A stretch of DNA of 64,000 nucleotides from Nitratidesulfovibrio sp. SRB-5 (lineage in GTDB: Bacteria > Desulfobacterota > Desulfovibrionia > Desulfovibrionales > Desulfovibrionaceae). The stretch spans positions 496,001-560,000 of the forward strand of contig NZ_JAIOTY010000002.1 in the NCBI RefSeq assembly GCF_019931275.1, in the 5' to 3' direction. Numbering within the stretch: position 1 is the first letter of the stretch; every line of letters begins with the position of its first letter. A model generated the notes under the pieces. The model was not told where the DNA came from. It did not search any database and saw only the letters and a list, made by a program, of their open reading frames with translations. Shown piece after piece: positions 36,831 through 49,303 of the stretch. The position numbers were made by a program, and so were the translations under genes.

Positions 36831-38776
36831 TACAGCACCCCCCCGAGCATGACCGCAAGCAGCACGATGGCGATCACGTTGATGGACTTCGAGAGTTTGG
36901 ATTCACCGAACAGGGATTCCATGTAGTAGTTGCCGGCGGCGGTTTCCACGAACCCGTTCATGGGGCCGTTGAAGCCGATCTTGCCGTTCTCCACCCGCTG
37001 CGAGCCGCCCATGTAGGGCAGGCTGGCCGCTTCGGGGCCGACCTTCTTGGCGGCGCGCAGGGCATACATGAAGCCCACGCCCAGCAGCAGGAACAGCGGG
37101 TACACCGCGAACACGCCGGCGTTGTTCTCGAATACGCCCATGGAGACGGTGTAGGCGGTGGCCTTGGCGTACAGCGCCGTGGCCGGGGCCACCAGCATGC
37201 TGTAGACGAAGGGCGAAAGCAGCGACAGGCCCACGGCGCCACCGGCCAGCAGCAGCAGCGGCAGGCGCACCGAGAGGGGCTGGTGTTCGGCGGGCGGGTT
37301 TTCGCCGGGCACGGTGGAACCCAGCATCACGCCGGCCCAGCGAGCCCAGAACAGCACCGTCAGGGCGCTGCCGAGAGCCAGCATGATAACCAGCGGGGGC
37401 ATGGCGGCGGTGGCGGTGGCGGCGGATTCAAGGGCCATCCACTTGGCCAGCAGCATGCCGAAGGGCGGCAGCATCATGGTCACGATGCCGATGACGGTGA
37501 TCACCGCGGTGCGGGGCATCACCTTGAACAGGCCGCGCATGGCTTCGATGTCGCGCGAGCCGATCTTCTGCTCGATGGCGCCCACGCACAGGAACAGGAG
37601 GCCCTTGGAGATGGCGTGGAAGATGATCAGCATCACGGCGGCGGCGATGGCGGCCGAGGTGTTGATGCCCGCGCAGGCGATGATCAGGCCCAGGTTGGCG
37701 ATGGTGGAGTAGGCCAGCACCTTCTTGCCGTTGCTCTGGCCCACTGCCAGGGCGGATGCGGCGATGAAGGTGAACGCGCCGAAGATGGCCACGGCGGCGG
37801 AAAGCATGGTGCCCTGGTAGGCCGGAGCCATGCGGATGACCAGGTACACGCCCGCCTTGACCATGGTGGACGAGTGCAGCAGCGCGGAAACCGGGGTGGG
37901 CGCCACCATGGCGCCGCACAGCCAGCTCTGGAAGGGCACCTGCGCGGCCTTGGTGAAGCCCGCGAAGCACAGGAAGGCCATGGGCAGCAGCAGCGCCGCG
38001 GTCTTCATGCCGGGGGCAGCCGACTTGGCCAGGATGTCCTGCACCGAAAGGGTGCCCGTGCTCTTCTGCAGGAACATGAGCGCGGCCACGAAGGCAACGC
38101 CGCCCGCCATGTTCATCCACAGGGCGCGGGTGGCGTTGGTCTTGGCCTCGTCGGTGCCGTCATGCCCGATGAGCATGAACGAGCACAGGGTGGTCACTTC
38201 CCAGAAGAAGTACATCCACGACAGGTTGTTGGCCAGCACCAGGCCGTTCATGGCGCCCAGGAAGAGCAGCATGAAAAAGAAGAACCGCGGCTGGCGGCTC
38301 TTGGCGAGGTGCAGGTGCTCCTCGTGTTCCTTCATGTAGCCAAGACCGTAAAAACAGATCAGGCCCCCCACGATGGAAATGATCAGCACCATGGTCAGAG
38401 ACAGGCTGTCGGCGTAGAAGCCGGTTACCTGCGTGCCGTGGTCCATCAGGAAGAAGTCCAGATAGACCATGCCCAGCACCTGCAGCACCGTCAGCCCCAT
38501 GATGAGCAGGTTGCCCATGCGCAGCGCGATGAGGAAGATGAACCCGAGCAGGGCGAAATCAAGAACAGTGATCAGGCCGTTGAGGCTGATGCCAAGAATG
38601 GCTTGGGGCGAGTAGGAGAACGAGCCGAGGCCCGCCAGTCCCAACGCCGCCGCGGCGGTTATCGCCACCGATACCGGGACGATGATGTTGCGCGCGGCGT
38701 CGCCCCTGACGAAATAGACCGCCAGGGCAGCTAAGAGTGGAAACACGACGCTTCCAAAGACAAGGGTGTCCAGCAT
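36830..38776 (-). CDS. echA: Ech hydrogenase membrane subunit EchA (NuoL-like antiporter)
   Basis: Encodes 648 residues from ATG 38776 (GAGG five bases upstream); the frame is open 72 bases further 5' but has no ribosome site. The large protein has some 16 membrane helices with the proton-conducting quinone-oxidoreductase domain (about 120-400): NLSWMYFFWEVTTLCSFMLIG with the key Glu, FTKAAQVPFQSWL and PTPVSALLHSSTMVKAGVYL. A NuoL-like antiporter subunit is expected to move protons or Na+ across the membrane as H2 is made or used. It is the first gene of echABCDEF. Confidence 0.95.
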   Translation of the reverse strand: MLDTLVFGSVVFPLLAALAVYFVRGDAARNIIVPVSVAITAAAALGLAGLGSFSYSPQAILGISLNGLITVLDFALLGFIFLIALRMGNLLIMGLTVLQVLGMVYLDFFLMDHGTQVTGFYADSLSLTMVLIISIVGGLICFYGLGYMKEHEEHLHLAKSRQPRFFFFMLLFLGAMNGLVLANNLSWMYFFWEVTTLCSFMLIGHDGTDEAKTNATRALWMNMAGGVAFVAALMFLQKSTGTLSVQDILAKSAAPGMKTAALLLPMAFLCFAGFTKAAQVPFQSWLCGAMVAPTPVSALLHSSTMVKAGVYLVIRMAPAYQGTMLSAAVAIFGAFTFIAASALAVGQSNGKKVLAYSTIANLGLIIACAGINTSAAIAAAVMLIIFHAISKGLLFLCVGAIEQKIGSRDIEAMRGLFKVMPRTAVITVIGIVTMMLPPFGMLLAKWMALESAATATAAMPPLVIMLALGSALTVLFWARWAGVMLGSTVPGENPPAEHQPLSVRLPLLLLAGGAVGLSLLSPFVYSMLVAPATALYAKATAYTVSMGVFENNAGVFAVYPLFLLLGVGFMYALRAAKKVGPEAASLPYMGGSQRVENGKIGFNGPMNGFVETAAGNYYMESLFGESKLSKSINVIAIVLLAVMLGGVL

Positions 38777-42029
<3,253 letters not shown>

Positions 42030-42033
<4 letters not shown>

Positions 42034-45000
42034 ACATCGCGGCGTTCTTCATCCGCAGGCCGGTGACCACCTGCCTGGTCATGCTGGCCATGTTCCTGTT
42101 CGGGGTGGTGGGCTACCGCAACCTGCCGGTAAGCGACCTGCCCAACGTGGACTTTCCCACCATCCAGGTAACGGCCGAGCTTTCCGGGGCCGACCCGGAA
42201 ACCATGGCCAGCGCGGTGGCCACCCCGCTGGAACGGCAGTTCGCCACCATCGCGGGCATCGACTCCATGACCTCGTCGAGCACCCTCGGGCGCACCCGCA
42301 TCACCATCCAGTTCGCCCTCGACCGCGACATCGACGCGGCGGCGCTGGACGTGCAGTCGGCCATCTCGCAGGCGGCGCGCCGCCTGCCCGACGACATGAC
42401 CACGCCGCCCTACTTCCGCAAGGTCAACCCCGCCGACCAGCCCATCCTGTACATTGCGCTCACCTCGCCCACCCTGCCCCTGTCGCAGGTGAACGAATAC
42501 GCGGACACCATGCTGGCCCAGCGCATCTCCATGGTGGCCGGGGTGGCCCAGGTGCAGGTGTACGGTTCGCAGAAGTACGCGGTGCGCGCCCAGGTGGACC
42601 CGCGCGCCCTGGCCACGCGCGGCATTGGCCTGGACGAGGTGGCCAAGGCCATTTCCGATTCCAACGTCAACCTGCCCACCGGCACCCTGCAAGGCGACCA
42701 TACCTCGCGCAACATCCAGGCCAGCGGCCAGTTGTTCGACGCCGCTTCGTACCGGCCCATGGTGGTGGCCTGGCGCGACGGTGCCCCGGTGCGCCTGGGC
42801 GAGCTTGGCCGGGTCATCGACAGCGTGGAGCAGGACAGGCAGTTCACCTGGTTCAACGACACGCGCGGGCTTGTGCTGGCCGTGCAGCGCCAGCCCGGTT
42901 CCAATACCGTGGCCGTGGTCAACGCGGTGAAGGAACTGCTGCCCTCGTTCGAGCGGCAGCTGCCCGCCTCCGTGCAACTGAACGTGATGTACGACCGTTC
43001 GCAGACCATCCGCGAATCGGTGGACGACGTGAAGTTCACCCTGGTGCTCACCGTGGTGCTGGTGGTGCTGGTGATCTTCCTGTTCCTGCGCAGCCTGTCG
43101 GCCACTGTCATCCCCAGCCTGGCCCTGCCCATGTCGGTGGTGGGCACCTTTGCCCTGATGTACGTGTTCGGGCACAGCCTGGACAACCTGTCGCTGATGG
43201 CCCTGACGCTGGCCGTGGGCTTCGTGGTGGACGACGCCATCGTCATGCTCGAGAACATCGTGCGCCACAAGGAAATGGGCAAGCCGGTCATGCAGGCGGC
43301 CCTGGACGGGTCCAAGGAGATCGGCTTCACCATCATCTCCATGACCATCTCGCTGGCGGCGGTGTTCATCCCCGTGCTGTTCATGGGTGGGGTGGTGGGG
43401 CGGCTGTTCCGCGAATTCTCGGTGGTCATCATGGTGGCCATCGGCCTTTCGGGCGTGGTCTCGCTGACGCTCACCCCCATGCTGTGCAGCCGCTTCCTGA
43501 AGCCGCACGGCGCCGAGCGCCACGGGCGCGTCTACAACGCGCTGGAGGCGTTCTTCGACGGGCTGCTGCACATCTACGAGCGCACCCTGCGCTTCACCAC
43601 CCGCCATCACTTCATGACCTTTCTCGTGTCGCTGGGCGTGCTGGGGCTGACGGCGTGGCTGTTCATGACCATGCCCAAGGGCTTTCTGCCCAGCGGCGAC
43701 ACGGGGCAGCTTTCCGGCTTCACCGAGGCGGACCAGTCCATCTCGTTCGACGCCATGGTGCGCAACCAGACCGCCCTGCACGCAGTGCTGGCGGCGGACC
43801 CGGCCATCGCCTCGTTCACGTCCATCGTGGGCGCGGGCGGCCCCAACCTTGGCGGCAACGCCGGGCGGCTGGTGATCATGCTGAAGGACCGCCACGAGCG
43901 CAAGGAAACGCCGGAGCAGATCATCCAGCGGCTGCGCCCCAAGCTGAATACCCTGCCGGGCATCCAGGCCTTCGTGTCCAACCCGCCGTCCATCAACATC
44001 GGCGGGCGCACCACCAAGAGCCTGTACCAGTACACCATCCAGGGGCCGGACACCGACGAACTGTACCGGGTGGCCCCCCTGCTTGAAGAACGGATGCGCA
44101 CCCTGCCCGGATTGCAGGACGTGACCAGCGACTTGCAGCTGAAGAACCCCGAGGTGCGCGTGACCATCCACCGCGACAAGGCGGCGGCGCTGGGCGTTTC
44201 GGCCCAGCGGGTGGAAGAGGCGTTGCAGTCGGGCTTCAGCTCGCGCAATGTTTCCACCATCTACGCGCCCACCAACGACTACGCCGTGCTGCTGGAACTG
44301 CTGCCGGAATACCAGCGCGATGCCTCCGTGCTGCCGCTGCTGTACGTGCGGGCCAATTCCGGCATGCTGGTGCCGCTGGATACCCTGGCCAGCCTGAGCG
44401 AAGGCGTGGGGCCACTTTCAGTTAACCATTCCGGCCAGCTGCCCTCGGTGACCGTGTCGTTCAACCTGCGGCCCGGCGTGGCCCTGGGCGAGGGCGTGGC
44501 CCAGGTGGAGCAGGTGGCATCGCCCCTGCTGCCCGCCGACGTGGTGGGGTCGTTCCAGGGCACGGCGCAGGCCTTCCAGAATTCGCTGCAAGGCATGGCC
44601 ATGCTGCTGGCCCTGGCGGTGTTCGTCATCTACATCGTGCTGGGCATCCTGTACGAAAGCTTCATCCACCCGCTGACCATCCTTTCGGGCCTGCCCTCGG
44701 CGGGCATGGGCGCGCTGCTCACGCTGATGTTCTTCGGGTACGACCTGAACCTGTACGCCTTCGTGGGCATCATCATGCTGATCGGCATCGTGAAGAAGAA
44801 CGCCATCATGATGATCGACTTCGCCATCGAGTCCGAACGGGTGGAGGGCCGCGCCCCGGCGGACGCCATCTTCCACGGCTGCCTGGTGCGTTTCCGGCCC
44901 ATCATGATGACCACCATGGCCGCGCTCATGGGCGCGCTGCCCATCGCCGTGGGCTTTGGCGCGGGCGCCGAGGAACGCAGGCCGCTGGGCCTTGCCGTGG

Positions 45001-45146
45001 TGGGCGGCCTGATCGTGTCGCAGTTGCTGACCCTGTACATCACCCCGGTGTACTACATGTACCTGGACAAGCTGAGCCGCTGGCTGCAACGCAAGATGGG
45101 CCGCGCGCTGGGCAACGAGCGGGCGGCGACGCTGCCGCAGGGGTAG
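42030..45146 (+). CDS. RND multidrug efflux permease (MdtB/MdtC-like)
   Basis: Encodes 1038 residues, starting at GTG 42030, which overlaps the adaptor stop (GTGA). Twelve membrane helices and two large periplasmic loops are seen; the HAE-1 family start is MNIAAFFIRRPVTTCLVMLA, the proton-relay acids sit in helix 4 (GFVVDDAIVMLENI), and the second half contains LMIGIVKKNAIMMIDFA-type helix 10 residues (IMLIGIVKKNAIMMIDFAIE). It exports drugs or other amphiphiles using proton flow with the adaptor and an outer-membrane channel; no TolC-like gene is present, so a channel encoded elsewhere must serve. Confidence 0.95.
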
Positions 45147-45251
45147 CCCGGGCAGGCGGGCATGCCGCTACGGGCAATCTGATGCGGCGTGCGACTTCGT
45201 CGCTCGCCACGCCGCGCCCCCGGTCACGCCGTTGACCGTGATGATGACAAG

Positions 45252-45285
45252 ACACCCCCGCCGATGCGCGCATCGGCGGGGGTGT
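45252..45285 (+). terminator. Terminator after the efflux operon
   Basis: Perfect 15-bp stem (45252-45266 with 45271-45285, ACACCCCCGCCGATG) around a CGCG loop, followed by TTCCG, in the 216-base gap between the convergent permease and GGDEF genes. Confidence 0.8.
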
Positions 45286-45362
45286 TTCCGTCTGGGGGAT
45301 ACGGGTGGCGTGCGGGAATGCGGGGCGGGGAAATATCGTCGCGGAACGGTTTGCCGGTCGGC

Positions 45363-46520
45363 CTACCGCACCGCGATGCCGTCGCCCCCCCGCCGCTTCA
45401 CCGCGTACACGGCGCCGTCGGCACGGGCCACCATGGCCTGTACGGCCAGGGGGGCGCCCTCGCCCGCGCAGGCGGCGTTGCCCGCGTCGGTCACCGGGGC
45501 CAACTGGCAGGCGGCATCGGCACGGCCTTCGCCCTGCTGGCGGTAGCGGGCAATGCCGATGCTCAGGGTGCAGCCGTGGTTCTGGCACTGGGAGAAGCGG
45601 TGGCGGATGCGTTCGGCCACGGCGCGCACGGAATTCTCGTCCGGGCAGGCGAACAGGATGCCGAACTCGTCGCCCCCGATGCGGCAGGGCGTGTCGGTGC
45701 CCGCGCGCACCGCCTCGGCGATGACGTCGCCCAGCAGGCGCAGCAGTTCGTCGCCCGCCGCATGCCCGTGAGTGTCGTTGACGGCCTTGAAGCGGTCGCA
45801 GTCCACCAGCATCAGGTGGAAGGGCGGGCGCAGCCGGGCATCGGCGGCCAGTTCGGCCAGGCGCCGTTCGAAATGGCGGCGGTTGAACAGGCCGGTCAGC
45901 GCATCGCGCACGGCCAGTTCCTCCATGTGCCGGGCGCGGCTGTCCGTGGCTTCCAGGCGGGCCATCAGGTGCCGTTCGCGGCTGGCCACCAGATGGGCCA
46001 TCCATTCCAGGTTGCGCTTCAGGCGCAGCAGGTCGTGCTCGTCCTCCTGCTCGTTGGGCAGCGACAGCGGACGCGGCTGGCGTCCTTCGCGCAGGGCCAG
46101 GCAGAAGGCGTTGATCTCGCGGATGTCGCGCAACAGCACGAAGCGGCAGATCAGCCCGGCCACGGGGATGCACAGCACCAGCGCCCCGGCCAGATACAGG
46201 GCCACGGCCAGGACCACGTCATCATAGATGCTCATGGGCAGCGCGCGGGGCAGGCCCGGCAGCACGGCGCGGCCCTGCGATTCCAGGTGGTGCAGCAGCA
46301 CCCCGGCGGGCACCGCTATCACCAGGAACAATGCGTTGGCCAGCCGGGTGCGGGGGGTCAGCGCATCCACGCCGCGCCAGAAGGCATCGATGGGGCGGCG
46401 CAGCCAGCGGGCCTTGACCCGGCCCAGACCCGACGCGGAGACACTGTTCGCGGCGCGGGTGGCGCCGGTGGAGCCAACGGAGCCGGAAGCGCCGGTATTG
46501 CAGGACGTCGTGTGGTTCAT
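45363..46520 (-). CDS. Membrane GGDEF protein (diguanylate cyclase)
   Basis: Encodes 385 residues from ATG 46520, which overlaps the stop of the HD-GYP gene (ATGA). Two membrane helices (about 60-80 and 105-135) bracket a short periplasmic loop, a HAMP-like linker and coiled coil follow, and the GGDEF domain (about 210-385) has the active motif IGGDEFG. The RxxD inhibitory site is not conserved (AGTD). It probably makes c-di-GMP; being coupled to an HD-GYP phosphodiesterase suggests that synthesis and breakdown are set together. Confidence 0.9.
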   Translation of the reverse strand: MNHTTSCNTGASGSVGSTGATRAANSVSASGLGRVKARWLRRPIDAFWRGVDALTPRTRLANALFLVIAVPAGVLLHHLESQGRAVLPGLPRALPMSIYDDVVLAVALYLAGALVLCIPVAGLICRFVLLRDIREINAFCLALREGRQPRPLSLPNEQEDEHDLLRLKRNLEWMAHLVASRERHLMARLEATDSRARHMEELAVRDALTGLFNRRHFERRLAELAADARLRPPFHLMLVDCDRFKAVNDTHGHAAGDELLRLLGDVIAEAVRAGTDTPCRIGGDEFGILFACPDENSVRAVAERIRHRFSQCQNHGCTLSIGIARYRQQGEGRADAACQLAPVTDAGNAACAGEGAPLAVQAMVARADGAVYAVKRRGGDGIAVR

Positions 46521-47410
46521 GCGGGCACCGGAATCAGCAGGCCGCGCGGTGTGGCGCGTCCGTTTTCCCACGTGTCTTCCCATGTGGCGCTCCGTGGGGC
46601 GGTGGTGTCGTTGTGGCGGACGGGCTCGGCACTGCCCGTCGCGTCCAGGGTGGCGGGGGTGGCGGGGGTGGCCGCCGGGGCGGCGGATGTTTCGGACGGC
46701 AGCGAGGTGCCCGGGGCGGCGTCCGGGCCGGACGCCGCAACATGCGTCCCGGCACCAGGGCGGCAGCAGCGGGCCGCGGCGATGGAGGCAATGCCGTCCA
46801 ACCCGGACCGGGGCGGCTGTGGCGTGCTGAAGGCCCGGTGCATCTCGTCGCGCACGGTGACGAAGGCCCGCACCACGGCGGGGTCGAACTGGCTGCCGGA
46901 GCAGCGCAACAGTTCTTCCTCGGCCTGTTCGAAACGCATGGCCGGGCGGTAGGGGCGGTGCTGGAGCATGGCCGACAGGCTGTCCGCCAGCGCGATGATC
47001 CGCGCGCCGAGGGGTATGGCGTCGCCGCTCAGGCCGTGCGGGTAGCCCCGGCCGTCCCATCGTTCGTGATGGTGCAGGATCATGGAGGCCACGCCTTCGT
47101 CGGCAAGGTCCGCCACCGGGCTGACGATGCGCGCGCCGATGACCGGATGGGCGCGCATGTGTTCCCATTCTTCGGGGGTCAGGGTGCCCGCCTTCAGCAG
47201 CACGGCGTCGGGCACGCCGATCTTGCCGATGTCGTGCAGGTGTCCGGCCACGTGCACGCGGTCGGCGTCCGCCGGGGAAAACCCCATGGCCCGCGCCAGC
47301 AGAAAGGCGGCCAGGGCCACTTCTTCCGAGTGCGAGCGGGTGTGGGTGTCCTTGGCGTCTATGGCGTTGCCGAGGGATTCCGCAAACTGGTGCAGCAGGG
47401 TGCTCAGCAT
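46517..47410 (-). CDS. HD-GYP phosphodiesterase
   Basis: Encodes 297 residues if started at ATG 47410 (GGGGGACGG upstream); an ATG at 47527 is in frame but would put the promoter-like signals inside the gene. The HD-GYP domain (about 5-180) shows HLHDIGKIGVPDAVLLK with the metal-binding HD, then HHHERWDGRGYPHGLSG with the GYP signature, so it should hydrolyse c-di-GMP. The remaining 100 residues are Ala/Pro/Thr-rich and include a proline-alanine repeat. It is the first gene of a two-gene unit with the GGDEF gene. Confidence 0.9.
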   Translation of the reverse strand: MLSTLLHQFAESLGNAIDAKDTHTRSHSEEVALAAFLLARAMGFSPADADRVHVAGHLHDIGKIGVPDAVLLKAGTLTPEEWEHMRAHPVIGARIVSPVADLADEGVASMILHHHERWDGRGYPHGLSGDAIPLGARIIALADSLSAMLQHRPYRPAMRFEQAEEELLRCSGSQFDPAVVRAFVTVRDEMHRAFSTPQPPRSGLDGIASIAAARCCRPGAGTHVAASGPDAAPGTSLPSETSAAPAATPATPATLDATGSAEPVRHNDTTAPRSATWEDTWENGRATPRGLLIPVPA

Positions 47411-47487
47411 GGCCCGTCCCCCGCGCAGGAAGACGGGGATCCGCCCGGACGGCAGGGCTGACCGGGTAGCAGGTTGGGCATTTCGAT

Positions 47488-47540
47488 GTTGAAAATCATT
47501 TTCATGAACAGGAGATATCCCCATCATGATGGGAGGTCAA
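47488..47540 (-). promoter_or_regulatory. Promoter region with Fur-box-like and second palindrome
   Basis: On the minus strand, TTGACC (47540-47535) and TATCTC (47517-47512) with a 17-base spacer form a plausible promoter for the HD-GYP gene. The spacer holds a perfect 14-bp palindrome CCCATCATGATGGG (47520-47533). Just downstream is TGAAAATCATTTTCA (47490-47504), a perfect 7-1-7 inverted repeat resembling Fur boxes. Confidence 0.5.
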
Positions 47541-47787
47541 TGGGGGTGGGTGGGGAGCCTTCCCGATTGTCCGGAAAAAGTGGATTGCGCCGCAGGGGGG
47601 CGCGTACCCGTGGGGCGACGGGATGCCCGTGAAGGGCCACCGTGGGGAGGCGGGGGATGGATCGGGTGGGACCGTGGAAGGACCACCGTGGAAGGCGGTG
47701 AAAGGCGGCGGCGCGCCCGGCCTTCCCCATGGGGCGGCAGGGCGCGCCGTGCATCGTGAACGCGCGGGCAGGGGCCGTCGTGGCCCG

Positions 47788-48174
47788 TTACGGCAGGTCG
47801 ATGATGGCCTCGATCTCGATGTTCGAACCCAGCGGTAGCCCGGCCACCTGGATGGTGGAGCGTGCCGGGAAGGGCGCGGTGAAGAATTCGCCGTAGGCGG
47901 CGTTCATGGCCGCGAAGTCGGCAAGGTCGGTAAGGAACACGGTGACCTTGACCACCCGGTCAAGGTCGGCGCCGGCGGCCTGGGCCACGGCCTGCACGTT
48001 GCGCAGGCACTGGCGGGCGCGCGCGCCCATGTCGCCTTCCACGAAGGTGCCGGTGGCCGGGTCCACAGGCAACTGGCCGGAGACGAACAACAGCCCCCCG
48101 CAGGCAAGGCCGGGGGAATAGGGGGCAACCGGGGCGGGGGCCCCGGCGGGGATGATGGCGGTGCGTTGGGCCAT
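47788..48174 (-). CDS. ridA: RidA family (enamine/imine deaminase)
   Basis: Encodes 128 residues from ATG 48174. RidA trimers hydrolyse reactive 2-aminoacrylate-type enamines. Family marks are PYSPGLACGGLLFVSGQLP, DRVVKVTVFLTDLADFAAMN and the C-terminal FPARSTIQVAGLPLGSNIEI with the catalytic-type Arg. The length is typical. It stands alone between the c-di-GMP pair and a repetitive secreted protein. Confidence 0.93.
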   Translation of the reverse strand: MAQRTAIIPAGAPAPVAPYSPGLACGGLLFVSGQLPVDPATGTFVEGDMGARARQCLRNVQAVAQAAGADLDRVVKVTVFLTDLADFAAMNAAYGEFFTAPFPARSTIQVAGLPLGSNIEIEAIIDLP

Positions 48175-48320
48175 TGGCGCGCTCCTGATGCGGGGTGTGG
48201 GAAGGGGCCCGGCGGCGGTCCGTCGGGTGCATGGGGGACAATGGCGCAGCCTAGCCGCGTGCCCGTGTGCTTGTAAAGGTGCCGCACGGTTGCCGCGCGC
48301 AGCATTCCCACCGGCGCAGG

Positions 48321-49097
48321 CTACTTCTGGCCCTTGCCCTTTGCCTTGTCGTCATACGGGTAGTCGTCGCTGCCCTTTCCGCCCTTGTCCTTTCCACCCT
48401 TGCCGGGCTTTCCGCCCTTGGCGTGCTTGTCGTCGTACCGGCCATCCCTGGACTGGCGGTCGTCGTACCTGCCGTCCTTGGACTGGCGGTCATCGTACCT
48501 GCCGTCCTTGGACTGGCGGTCGCCATGCCTGCCGCCCTTGCCCTGTCGGTCGTCATGTTTGGGGCCCTTGCCGTCGCGGTCGCCGTCTTGCCTGTCGTGC
48601 CGGTCGCGATAGTAGTCGCGGGACAGGTTGCGGTCGTCGTCGCGGTTCCAGCCGCCCTTCTTGCCCTTGGAATGGCCCACCCCCAACGAACCGGGGTGCG
48701 CTCCCGCCTCCTTGGCCACCTGCCCCCAGCCCATGCCCGATTCGCGCATGTCCCGGATGCGCGAGGGCGACATGCCCGATTCGCGCGACAGGTTTTCGAT
48801 GCGGGCGTCTTCCAGCTTGTATTCGGCATCGCGCCAGTCCCGCTCGTAGCGCGAAATGGCGTCGCGGTCGCCAGAGGAGCGTACGCGGTCATAGGCGTCG
48901 CGCGCCCGGTCGGCCTGGCGCATGGCGTCATCCACGGCCCCGATGACGGAATCGGCGTCGGCGGCGTGCGCCGACCGTGCCATGCCGGGCACAAGGGCTG
49001 CGGCCAGCAGCAACAGCAGCAGGGTGACCGGCGGCAGGTGCCGACGGGCAAACATGGCGGCGGCAACACGTTGTCCGTGAAAGCGGCGCGTGAACAT
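48321..49097 (-). CDS. Secreted repetitive charged protein of unknown function
   Basis: Encodes 258 residues from ATG 49097 with GGAGG five bases upstream. A signal peptide (VTLLLLLLAAALVPGMARSAHA) is followed by a helical acidic/basic region (about 48-130) and then a very hydrophilic Lys/Asp/Gly/Arg tail made of decapeptides of type DDRQSKDGRY, encoded by 30-bp tandem DNA repeats. A short motif in the middle (MSPSRIRDMRESGMGWGQVAKEAGAHPG is spread over about 110-137) recurs in annotated periplasmic proteins of unknown function. I do not recognise a catalytic site. It may bind nucleic acid, metal or surface polymers; this is a guess from charge. Confidence 0.75.
   Translation of the reverse strand: MFTRRFHGQRVAAAMFARRHLPPVTLLLLLLAAALVPGMARSAHAADADSVIGAVDDAMRQADRARDAYDRVRSSGDRDAISRYERDWRDAEYKLEDARIENLSRESGMSPSRIRDMRESGMGWGQVAKEAGAHPGSLGVGHSKGKKGGWNRDDDRNLSRDYYRDRHDRQDGDRDGKGPKHDDRQGKGGRHGDRQSKDGRYDDRQSKDGRYDDRQSRDGRYDDKHAKGGKPGKGGKDKGGKGSDDYPYDDKAKGKGQK
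48429..48540. repeat. 30-bp tandem repeats in secreted protein gene
   Basis: About four units built on GACTGGCGGTCGTCGTACCT plus GCCGTCCTTG, with single-base changes. Each encodes ten residues on the minus strand. Confidence 0.85.
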
Positions 49098-49303
49098 GCG
49101 AACCTCCGAAGTCCTGCGGACAGGCACGATGCAACCCCAGCGTCGGCCGTGCCGTCTCCGGTTTTTTGATTGATGCAGCCTATGGATTCCCAATGAAAAT
49201 GTAAAGAAAGGTAAATGGAACGTCAGGCCGGAAGCACGGCGCCCCGTCGCGGGGGTTGCGCTCCGGCCCGGCTTCCCATAGGCGAATGGGCAACGAGGAC
49301 CGC

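Noticed and set aside
37283-38734. Plus-strand frame of 483 codons opposite echA
   Set aside because: Antisense to a well conserved NuoL-like gene; composition is the mirror of membrane-protein codons.
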